From: Planctomycetota bacterium
GTDB lineage: Bacteria; Planctomycetota; Phycisphaerae; UBA1845
Assembly (NCBI GenBank): GCA_022566435.1
Contig: JADFIX010000123.1
Location: 1-8,264 of the forward strand
Direction of reading: 5' to 3'
Length of the DNA stretch: 8,264 nt
Numbering within the stretch: position 1 is the stretch's first letter; each line of letters begins with the position of its first letter. Of the stretch, positions 1 to 5,848 are shown piece after piece. A model generated the notes under the pieces. That model did no database searches and was not told the origin of the DNA. It was given only the letters and a program-made list of their open reading frames with translations. Position numbers and translations under genes: made by a program.

Positions 1-518
1 TTCCCCTAATAGACGCAAGTATTCCGTTCTTTCGTCTTCCCGCTTTTAAAGACCCACAAAATAGTGATGTTGTGGTGTTTAAGTACCCAAAGGATGAAAA
101 ATTGGATTATATCAAGCGCTGTGTAGCTGTGGGCGGGCAAACGGTTGAGGTCCGAAACGGGGAGCTATTTATTGATGGGAAGCCGGAGGGCACAAGGAAG
201 GATCTCGGCCGTGAATACGACATCGAGGACGGACGTTACATGCGATATACTAGAATCACGACGCCTGAGGATAAATCGTATGTAATTCGCCACTACGCGG
301 ATGGTTATTCTCATGGAGATAATTTTGGGCCTGTTACCGTACCCGAAGGGCATTTTTTCATGATGGGCGATAATCGCGACAACAGTCGAGATTCGCGGTG
401 GTTCGGCGCCGTGGCTCGCGACCTTATCGTGGGACGTACGTCGTCCGTCGTTTTTTCTCTCGATGCAAGCAACCACTTTTTGCCGAGACTGGACCGGTTT
501 TTCCACTCACTGCCGTAG
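1..518 (+). CDS. lepB: Type I signal peptidase (leader peptidase), 5'-truncated
   Basis: Membrane-bound serine/lysine endopeptidase of the S26 family, which removes signal peptides from exported proteins. The frame is open from base 3, so the gene begins upstream of the window and about 171 C-terminal residues are visible. The visible part has the family blocks in order: DVVVFKYP (nt 66-89), then YIKRCVAVGG, whose Lys (nt 114-116) aligns with the general-base lysine, and GDNRDNSRDSR (nt 366-398), the C-terminal signature box. The nucleophilic Ser and N-terminal membrane anchor must lie off the left edge. The GTG at 72 is internal, because the family sequence continues upstream of it. The central part carries an extra stretch between the Lys box and the GDNRDNS box, common in family members with a larger periplasmic domain. 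Composition is AT-richer than the other genes (hand counts of 35% and 42% GC in lines 61-120 and 301-360). The family assignment is secure. Confidence 0.95.
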   Translation, partial: PLIDASIPFFRLPAFKDPQNSDVVVFKYPKDEKLDYIKRCVAVGGQTVEVRNGELFIDGKPEGTRKDLGREYDIEDGRYMRYTRITTPEDKSYVIRHYADGYSHGDNFGPVTVPEGHFFMMGDNRDNSRDSRWFGAVARDLIVGRTSSVVFSLDASNHFLPRLDRFFHSLP

Positions 519-565
519 TCGTCGGGGTGACGGTCCGATCGAGGATTAAAAAAAGCAGAGTTAAC

Positions 566-597
566 CACAAAGGCACAAAGGCACCAAGGAAGCAAAG
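566..597. repeat. Octamer tandem repeat (CACAAAGG type)
   Basis: Four consecutive 8-bp units, CACAAAGG, CACAAAGG, CACCAAGG and AAGCAAAG, lie about 50 bp after the signal peptidase stop. The first two are identical and the others degenerate. It lies outside any credible gene. From memory, runs of this A/C/G-biased type are common between genes in planctomycetes and other environmental bacteria; function unknown. Confidence 0.75.
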
Positions 598-634
598 AGT
601 CGATACCAAGATCAACCTGCGACTCGCGCTTATC

Positions 635-687
635 GGAGCGTGAAACGACGGAGGGGAAGGGCATGTGTGTGGGCCTTTTCCCGTCGG
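635..687. repeat. Intergenic hairpin element, copy A
   Basis: It starts with the 19-mer GGAGCGTGAAACGACGGAG (635-653), which recurs exactly at 1881-1899. The left arm 646-662 can pair imperfectly with 673-686 (GCCTTTTCCCGTCG), with a 2-nt bulge, wobble pairs and a loop of about 10 nt. I read it as a shorter copy of the hairpin element seen at 1881-1967. Whether it acts as RNA, as a terminator or only as a mobile repeat cannot be told. Confidence 0.5.
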
Positions 688-752
688 TGAACAAACTCAA
701 GCGAAATCCAACAGGTATCCCCTGTACGAGAACGCATTCATGATGACCGCCA

Positions 753-822
753 ATGCACGCCAATTCGCGTTCATTCGCGTGGATTCGCGGCTTTCCTTGC
801 GCAGATCGCTTCGCCGGTGCAA
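753..822. repeat. Phased 10-bp iterated repeat, copy 1
   Basis: The core at 758-792 is identical over 35 bp to 4021-4055. It is built of decamers sharing ATTCGCG: CAATTCGCGT, TCATTCGCGT and GGATTCGCGG (761-790), with a degenerate unit AATGCACGCC (753-762) before them. A second block shared with copy 2, TCGCCGGTGCAA, follows at 811-822. The later stretch 839-860 (GC.TTTGGCAG..., GGTATC) also resembles what follows copy 3 at 4374-4394. Confidence 0.8.
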
Positions 823-912
823 GGTTGATTGGGTCTAAGCCTTTGGCAGGTCAGGTATCTGTCGTCAGCTTGAGCCGGTCGCTGGCGGTTGCGGTACTGA
901 ACGCGACCGAAT

Positions 913-1014
913 AGGAGGCGTGAAGGGGCGACCGAAGAGGAAGCCTGAAGCCCTCAATCGGTCGCCTTCCCCTTCGTGCTCCCTCTTCGGTCGCCCTCAG
1001 TCGCTTCCTGAGGG
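913..1014. repeat. Intergenic hairpin element, copy B
   Basis: Arms GGCGACCGAAGAGG (927-940) and CCTCTTCGGTCGCC (982-995) are perfectly complementary over 14 bp, and 926/996 extends this to 15. The 41-nt loop contains a second GGTCGCC and could form an alternative inner pairing with 917-934. A small hairpin follows: CCCTCAG (994-1000) and CTGAGGG (1008-1014), ahead of GGTTGTT. The left flank GGAGGCGTGAA (913-923) resembles the conserved start of copies A and C. It ends 64 bp before the DUF502 start codon. Confidence 0.6.
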
Positions 1015-1078
1015 GGTTGTTGCATGTCGCGGCATTGTGCATAAGCTGGCGGCAGATGAGTAACCCTGAGACCATGCC

Positions 1079-1828
1079 GTGACTGACGGAAAACACCAAT
1101 CAGACAGCGATGCGCCGGTTTCCCGGCGGCGCCGACGACTCTGGCCAGCCGTGCGGGCTCTGCTCCGCACCCGCATCGTGGCGGGGCTGGCCACGGTCAT
1201 TCCGCTTTGGGTCACCTGGGTGGTGGGCAAGTTCGTGTTCGACGTGACGAGTTCGGCCACCGCCCCGATCATCGATCAGTTTGTCGGCGCTTACTACAAA
1301 GCTGAGCCGGGCAGCGAACTTGTCTTGCCCGCCTATGTTGATTGGATTGCATCGATCGTCGCGGTGCTCTTGACGTTGTTTTTGTTGTACATTCTCGGGT
1401 TTCTTACCGCGAATGTGTTCGGGCGTCGTTTGCTTCTCTTGATGGAGCGCCTGTTCGAGAACCTCCCCTTGGTCAAGACGATCTACGGATCGACCAAGCA
1501 GATCTTCCTCACGCTGGCCGGCGGCGGTGACTTAACGCAATTCCAGCAGGTCGTATTGATCGAGTTTCCTCGTCCGGGCATGAAATGCCTCGGTTTTCTG
1601 ACGTCGATCAGTGAGGACATCGATACAGGACGAAAAATGGCGACGATTTTCATCTCCACGACGCCCAACCCGACAACGGGGTACATGCAGATCGTTCCAC
1701 TGGACGAAGTGTCGGCTACCGGCTGGAGTGTTGAAGACGCCGTCAAGATTCTCATGTCCGGCGGCATCCTGACCCCGCCCAAGATTCCGTTTGATCGCAT
1801 CCACCCGATTGAGGTTCCGCCCTCTTAG
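1079..1828 (+). CDS. DUF502 family inner-membrane protein
   Basis: 249-residue membrane protein of the DUF502 family (COG2928), whose biochemical role is unknown. After a basic N-terminus (RRRRR at 16-20) come two membrane segments, about residues 32-56 and 90-114. The conserved stretch LVKTIYGSTKQ (131-141) follows, then a soluble beta-rich region with FPRPG (163-167), STTPNPTTGY (193-202) and the SGGI turn (227-230), all typical of the family and in the usual order. Length is near normal for the family, so it appears intact. The GTG at 1079 is the only reasonable start, because TGA at 1067-1069 closes the frame just upstream; no strong Shine-Dalgarno is seen. It stands alone between two repeat-filled gaps, so its neighbours do not suggest a function. 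Confidence 0.93.
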   Translation: MTDGKHQSDSDAPVSRRRRRLWPAVRALLRTRIVAGLATVIPLWVTWVVGKFVFDVTSSATAPIIDQFVGAYYKAEPGSELVLPAYVDWIASIVAVLLTLFLLYILGFLTANVFGRRLLLLMERLFENLPLVKTIYGSTKQIFLTLAGGGDLTQFQQVVLIEFPRPGMKCLGFLTSISEDIDTGRKMATIFISTTPNPTTGYMQIVPLDEVSATGWSVEDAVKILMSGGILTPPKIPFDRIHPIEVPPS

Positions 1829-1880
1829 TGCCGATATGCCGGGAGAACAAGCGACGAAGCGATTGAAGGCGACCGGTGAG

Positions 1881-1967
1881 GGAGCGTGAAACGACGGAGC
1901 GACGAAGGGGGATGTCGATAGTGGTCTTCCCCTGCGTCGCTCCGTCGCTAAGACCGCGAAGCGGTCT
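1881..1967. repeat. Intergenic hairpin element, copy C (strong stem)
   Basis: It begins with GGAGCGTGAAACGACGGAG (1881-1899), identical to 635-653. Arms 1892-1910 and 1929-1947 pair over 19 positions with one mismatch around an 18-nt loop. A second hairpin follows directly: AGACCGC (1951-1957), loop GAA, GCGGTCT (1961-1967). It lies 52 bp after the DUF502 stop and could act as a transcription barrier, but no T-run follows either stem. The downstream text TCGCTTCCT (about 1980-1988) also ends copy B. Confidence 0.7.
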
Positions 1968-2016
1968 GACGTCGCTCCTTCGCTTCCTCAGATGACCGCG
2001 CTGCTAGGGCAAGAAC

Positions 2017-2044
2017 TTGTGTCAAGGGTTGTATTTCTTACAAT
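2017..2044 (+). promoter_or_regulatory. Possible sigma70-type promoter for the GH13-like gene
   Basis: TTGTGT (2017-2022) and TACAAT (2039-2044) are separated by 16 bp. The -10 matches TATAAT at five of six positions but the -35 at only three of six. It would give a leader of about 100 nt before the ATG at 2150. It is the best candidate in the gap by eye; planctomycete promoters are poorly defined, so confidence is low. Confidence 0.25.
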
Positions 2045-2135
2045 TCAAGCGATGTTGACGCCGGCGGCTTTCTCAGGCTCCGTGAATGACGGATATCGCG
2101 GTGGGATACTTTGTCGACGCTTCGGCTCAACGTCT

Positions 2136-2140
2136 GGGAG
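2136..2140 (+). promoter_or_regulatory. Ribosome binding site supporting the ATG at 2150
   Basis: GGGAG lies 9 nt before the ATG at 2150. This, plus the signal peptide that begins at that ATG, decides the start in favour of 2150 over the in-frame TTG at 2111. Confidence 0.6.
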
Positions 2141-2149
2141 TGTTGGATC

Positions 2150-3943
2150 ATGCTGAATCGAATCTTGGTCGGAGTGTTGGTCTTGGGTACGGGCGGCATC
2201 GCCGCCACATTGGCGGGCCAAGATGCGGCGACGTCATCCCTACCTGAATGGACGCGTGGTGCCTGTTGGTATCGCATCATCGTTACCCGTTTTCACAACG
2301 GGGATTCGACCAACGATCCCCAAGATACGCAACGATGGCCTTCCGTACGGCAGGTCAGATACTTCGACCCATCACCCCCCGGCATGTATGAACTCCGCAA
2401 TGAACACTACGGGGGGGACTTGCAGGGTTTGCGAGCCCGTTTGCCATACTTGAAACAACTCGGGATTGATGTCCTTTACCTGTCCCCCATCTTCGTGGCC
2501 CCATCGGAGCATAATTACGATCCGGCCGATCTGCGTCATGTGGACGATATGTTGGCCGTGGCCAATAGTCTCGGCAAGATCAAGAACGAATCGGATGATC
2601 CGAGCAGCTGGCAGTTTTCTCAAAGCGATCAACTATTTCTCGAATTCGTCAAGGAGGCCCATACCCAGGGCTTTCGCGTCGTACTGGAGAACGTTTTCAG
2701 CCAAGCGGGCGTCATGACCTGGGCGAGGCGCGACATCTTGCGGAAGAAGCGCCGGTCGCCCTGCGCGGATTGGTTTCGAATGAAATCTTGGGATCCCAGG
2801 CCCGAGTGGGACACGGATAATGGGTACGGCAACAAACTCATTCCGCTACGCCTGGAAGGTGATGGTTTTTCGCCGGGTGCCGAGGCTCATCTACATGCCG
2901 TCACAAAGAGATGGATGGACCCAAACGGTGACGGCGATCCGTCGGACGGTATCGACGGTTGGGCCGTTTTCGACGCGCCGCGCATGCCCCGCGCGACACT
3001 TCAACGATGGCGGCAGGTCATCAGGAGAATCAACCCGGACGCCGTGTTGATCGGCGATTTCGTCGGCGTTTTTCCGATGAAAGCGACCTTCGCCGTACCA
3101 CCGGCCGCGGATGAATTCGACCTGACGATTGACTATTCTCTGTCCGACTCCCTCGGTCGTTTTTTTCATATCGAACGTGTGGGGACGGATTCTGAGGGTT
3201 TGATCGATTCCCTGATGACCGTTCATTCGGCACAAGCGGAGAGTGACCGGCGCGGAACCATCTCGGCCGTCAGCGCTCCCAGTCTAGGGAGGCTGCTGAA
3301 CAAGATCGCCCATGACGAGCCGTCCATGGACACAACCGCAGCCGAGGCGGGCGCGTATGACAATTGGCGGCTCGCCATGGCCGTCCACTTTCTTGGCAGT
3401 TCCAATCCCATGCTCTACTACGGCGATGAGGCCGGGATGGATGCCCACGGCGGCTCGAGCGCGCGCCAACCCATGAAGTGGGATGACTTGCCAGGCGGCG
3501 TTGCCAAGTCCAGCGACCCAAACGCGAGTTTCGCCGGAATGATTCGTCAACTCAACAACATCCGGCGGCGGTTCGCGCCCTTGAGTCGTGGAGATTTCCG
3601 AAGGGTTCCGTTTGACGAGGAGCGGCCAATTCTCGTATTCGCGCGTTCGCTTCCTGGCGATAAGGTGATTGTGATCATCAATGGGGGGAAAGGTAGGGAA
3701 GAAGTCGCACTTTCGATCGGTTGGCCGGGTCGGATGGTGGGAATCGTCAATCCGGAGTTGTCGCCGGGACCCTTACATCCGCTGTTGCAGAAAAAACAAA
3801 TTGCCGCCGGTGGCGACAAGAAATCGGCGCTGCGGCTCTTCGGAAGCCGCCAGTTTGCCGACGAATGGGGCGATATTACCGTCACCGTGTCGCCGCAATC
3901 GATACGGTTGGTCATCGTCAAGGACGAGGAGCCGCGTGGATGA
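2150..3943 (+). CDS. Exported GH13 (alpha-amylase superfamily) protein with degenerate active site
   Basis: 597 residues from the ATG at 2150. A signal peptide (about 1-23, hydrophobic core ILVGVLVLGTGGIAATLAG) predicts export. The rest matches the neopullulanase-like part of GH13: WYRIIVTRFHNGD (40-52), YGGDLQG (87-93), SPIFVAPSEHNYD (112-124), DPNGDGDPSDGIDGW (257-271), LYYGDEAGM (422-430), RQPMKW (439-444), then a C-terminal beta domain. The fold is therefore well supported. The catalytic motifs are not normal. Region I reads ENVFSQ (180-185) where the family has DxVFNH. Region II reads GWAVFDA (270-276) where GWRLDVA is expected, so the Arg is Ala272 and the nucleophile position is Phe274. 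Region III has Asp303 (LIGDFVG) in place of the general-acid Glu. Region IV keeps His388-Asp389. I infer it is not a conventional glycosidase: perhaps a glucan-binding or otherwise repurposed homologue. The frame is clean over its whole length, so it is not an obvious pseudogene. No saccharide gene lies next to it. Confidence 0.88.
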   Translation: MLNRILVGVLVLGTGGIAATLAGQDAATSSLPEWTRGACWYRIIVTRFHNGDSTNDPQDTQRWPSVRQVRYFDPSPPGMYELRNEHYGGDLQGLRARLPYLKQLGIDVLYLSPIFVAPSEHNYDPADLRHVDDMLAVANSLGKIKNESDDPSSWQFSQSDQLFLEFVKEAHTQGFRVVLENVFSQAGVMTWARRDILRKKRRSPCADWFRMKSWDPRPEWDTDNGYGNKLIPLRLEGDGFSPGAEAHLHAVTKRWMDPNGDGDPSDGIDGWAVFDAPRMPRATLQRWRQVIRRINPDAVLIGDFVGVFPMKATFAVPPAADEFDLTIDYSLSDSLGRFFHIERVGTDSEGLIDSLMTVHSAQAESDRRGTISAVSAPSLGRLLNKIAHDEPSMDTTAAEAGAYDNWRLAMAVHFLGSSNPMLYYGDEAGMDAHGGSSARQPMKWDDLPGGVAKSSDPNASFAGMIRQLNNIRRRFAPLSRGDFRRVPFDEERPILVFARSLPGDKVIVIINGGKGREEVALSIGWPGRMVGIVNPELSPGPLHPLLQKKQIAAGGDKKSALRLFGSRQFADEWGDITVTVSPQSIRLVIVKDEEPRG

Positions 3944-4020
3944 GCCTTGTCCGGGAGCCCCTGGGGTGACATGTCGCTGCCCCCTTAGGGCGAACAACGA
4001 CCGCAGACAAAGCAAAAAAC

Positions 4021-4074
4021 CGCCAATTCGCGTTCATTCGCGTGGATTCGCGGCTCGTCACGTCGCCGGTGCAA
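4021..4074. repeat. Phased 10-bp iterated repeat, copy 2
   Basis: Positions 4021-4055 are identical to 758-792, again three ATTCGCG decamers in 10-bp register. After 7 bp of unmatched sequence the block TCGCCGGTGCAA (4063-4074) matches 811-822. It lies 77 bp after the GH13-like gene, in the gap between convergent genes. The shared second block shows that the dispersed unit is longer than the iterated core. Confidence 0.8.
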
Positions 4075-4101
4075 TCACGAAATGTCGATTAAGTGTTTAT
4101 T

Positions 4102-4260
4102 ATGAAAAATCCAGCAAGACTAGACGGTGTTATGCGGGTTCGAATCGGATCTGACGACATGAAATTGTTCAACAAGCCGGCTCAAAAGGGCGGTCGAACT
4201 GCATCAAATCGGGTACGAGCTCGACTCGCGAAAATCGCCAAGGCAGAGCTGAAGTCTTGA
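4102..4260 (+). CDS. Doubtful small basic protein, 52 codons
   Basis: An open frame from ATG 4102 to TGA 4258-4260, with further in-frame ATGs at 4132 and 4159. The product is rich in Lys and Arg, and its last third (ASNRVRARLAKIAKAELKS) could form an amphipathic basic helix. I recognise no family. There is no convincing Shine-Dalgarno, and the frame sits between two copies of an intergenic repeat, so chance is quite possible. It is listed because it is the only start-to-stop frame of note in the gap 3944-4423. Confidence 0.2.
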   Translation: MKNPARLDGVMRVRIGSDDMKLFNKPAQKGGRTASNRVRARLAKIAKAELKS

Positions 4261-4287
4261 CTACCGGGGAACGTGCCTAACAGAATA

Positions 4288-4364
4288 ACGCGAATGTGCA
4301 CGAATAAACGCTAATGTACGCGAAGTGGCGATTATTGGCGTCCATTCGCGTGGATTCGCGGCTT
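4288..4364. repeat. Phased 10-bp iterated repeat, copy 3 (inverted array)
   Basis: The left half has four decamers in inverted orientation: ACGCGAATGT, GCACGAATAA, ACGCTAATGT and ACGCGAAGTG (4288-4327). The right half has direct units ATTATTGGCG, TCCATTCGCG and TGGATTCGCG (4331-4360). The two halves converge on a 3-bp centre (4328-4330), giving a quasi-palindrome of about 75 bp that could extrude as a cruciform. It lies about 60 bp past the 3' end of the minus-strand DUF819 gene. The sequence after it (4374-4394) resembles 839-859 after copy 1. Confidence 0.75.
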
Positions 4365-4423
4365 CCCTTCTCAGCGTTTGGCAGCTTAGGTATCAGCGAT
4401 CACCTCGAGTCGCTGAAAAACGA

Positions 4424-5656
4424 TCAGCCGGACGCGCCGGCGACCATCTTGAGCATTTGCATGCAGAGCAGTCCGGCATACGTGCCGAGCACATATCCCG
4501 CCACCGCAAGCAACGCGCCGACCGGGGCGAGTGAGGGGTGAAAGGCTGCCGCCACCACCGGGGCGCTGGCCGCACCGCCGATGTTGGCCTGCGATCCGAC
4601 GGCGACGAAGAAAATCGGCGCACGGATGAGCTTGGCCACCACGAGCAGGACGGTCACGTGAATCGCCATCCAGATAAAACCCATCACGAGGAATTGCGGG
4701 GCCTCCACGATCTGGCGAAAGTCCGCCGACGCTCCGATACAGGCAACCAAGAGATACAGCATGACGGTACCTACTTTGGATGCGCCGGCGCCCTCGAGAT
4801 TGCGCACCGGTGTGAACGATAGCACGACGCCAAGAGTGGTTACCAAGATGTATTTCCACGTGCCATGTGAAATCATCGTGCCGGTCGTCTCGAAGCTGAT
4901 TTCCGGAATTTTCAGGCCGATCGTGTAGCTCAACCAACTCGCCCCGAACCCCAACGCGAGGATCATCATCAGGTCCGGCACGGTGGCAATACGCTTCGTG
5001 CGTTCCTGAAAATCCGTCATGCGGCGTTCAAGGTCGCGAATCGCCGCCGCGTTGGCGCCTGTCCATGCATCGATGGCGCGCTGATGACTTGACAAATAAA
5101 GCAGACATCCCATCCAGATATTGGCGACGAAGACGTCGGGTATAACCATCAGCGCGAGCATTGTGTCGCTGACCTCAGCCGTCTTTCCGATGGCCACAAA
5201 GTTCGCACCGCCACCGATCCAGCTTCCCGAAAGCGCCGCCATACCTCTCCAGGCATCTTCCGGCAGCCATGCTTTGCAGATCAACAAGGCAATCGGCCCG
5301 CCGATGACCACGCCCGCCGTGCCTGCCAGCAGCATGATAACCGCCTTGGGTCCTAGTCGAAGAATGCCGGGAACATCAAGCGCCAGAATTAGGAGCAATA
5401 GACTCGCCGGCAGTAGGAATTCCTTGACCCACGAGTACAGGGGCGCTTTGTCCGGTATCACGCCGAGCGTGGTTAGCAACGTCGGCACGAAATAGCAGAA
5501 GATGAGGGCCGGGACGACCTTGAAAAAGCCGCGCGTGGCAGGTTGCTGTGTAAGCCAGAATATACCGGCCAGCACCGCCAGCAGTACGGCCAGCAGACCG
5601 GCGTCGTGTTGCACGAGCGACGTCGATTCCGCAATGTCAGGAATTGTAGTGAGCAC
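4424..5656 (-). CDS. DUF819 family integral membrane protein
   Basis: 410-residue multi-pass inner-membrane protein of the DUF819 family (PF05684, COG5505; YjcL-like), of unproven function, probably a transporter. Hydrophobic segments lie at roughly 18-35, 46-66, 78-96, 104-127, 163-187, 226-247, 269-281, 295-312, 323-341 and 375-399. A charged soluble loop (about 190-225) splits the protein. The two halves each carry a glycine-rich signature: GSWIGGGANFVAIG (144-157) and GSQANIGGAASAP (354-366). Such paired broken-helix motifs resemble inverted-repeat carriers, which is my inference. The GTG at 5656 is the first possible start, since an in-frame TGA lies 8 codons upstream; AGG on the minus strand (5663-5665) is a modest Shine-Dalgarno. 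The length is normal and no break is seen. It is transcribed divergently from the FG-GAP gene and convergently with the GH13-like gene. Confidence 0.93.
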   Translation of the reverse strand: MLTTIPDIAESTSLVQHDAGLLAVLLAVLAGIFWLTQQPATRGFFKVVPALIFCYFVPTLLTTLGVIPDKAPLYSWVKEFLLPASLLLLILALDVPGILRLGPKAVIMLLAGTAGVVIGGPIALLICKAWLPEDAWRGMAALSGSWIGGGANFVAIGKTAEVSDTMLALMVIPDVFVANIWMGCLLYLSSHQRAIDAWTGANAAAIRDLERRMTDFQERTKRIATVPDLMMILALGFGASWLSYTIGLKIPEISFETTGTMISHGTWKYILVTTLGVVLSFTPVRNLEGAGASKVGTVMLYLLVACIGASADFRQIVEAPQFLVMGFIWMAIHVTVLLVVAKLIRAPIFFVAVGSQANIGGAASAPVVAAAFHPSLAPVGALLAVAGYVLGTYAGLLCMQMLKMVAGASG

Positions 5657-5775
5657 GAAAAACCTATCGTTTGTTGGTCAAAACGGACGTATTCAAGCTA
5701 GAACGTTGCCGAAAACCATCCGACCGCTCCAAGTCCCTTTGATGATCCGCCTCCATCTTGCGCCACGAGGAAACA

Positions 5776-5804
5776 TTGGACAAGTGGGCCATTTCTGATA
5801 CATT
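5776..5804 (+). promoter_or_regulatory. Candidate promoter for the FG-GAP/ASPIC gene
   Basis: TTGGAC (5776-5781; or TGGACA at 5777-5782, similar to TTGACA) is followed after 16-17 bp by an extended -10, TGA-TACATT (5796-5804). Transcription would start about 35-40 bp before the ATG at 5849. The location in the divergent intergenic region fits. The call is by eye only. Confidence 0.4.
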
Positions 5805-5848
5805 ACTGACTATCAACTTCTGCCGGAAGTGGTCCGGGGGGTCGTACA

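Noticed and set aside
398..643. Open frame overlapping the signal peptidase 3' end
   Set aside because: It overlaps a well-supported gene in another frame, runs through the octamer repeat, and gives a product with no recognisable features.
1951..1967. Rho-independent terminator after the DUF502 gene
   Set aside because: The 7-bp GC-rich stem is perfect, but it is followed by TGACGTCG rather than a T-run, so I kept it only as part of the repeat element.
2111..2149. TTG at 2111 as the start of the GH13-like gene
   Set aside because: It would place 13 polar and Trp/Cys-containing residues before a normal signal peptide. The ATG at 2150 has GGGAG 9 nt upstream and begins the signal peptide.
4137..4146. 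GGTTCGAATC, identical to the core of a tRNA T-loop
   Set aside because: The flanks do not form a T stem (GCGGG faces CGGAT), and no acceptor, anticodon or D arm can be drawn around it. Probably chance.
3681..4154. 157-codon plus-strand frame across the end of the GH13-like gene
   Set aside because: Most of it is an out-of-frame reading of the GH13-like gene, and its tail runs through repeat copy 2. The product is Arg/Ser/Pro-rich, as expected of a shadow frame in GC-rich DNA.
753..4364. CRISPR array
   Set aside because: The repeat copies are few, lie kilobases apart and lack uniform spacers, and no cas gene is present.
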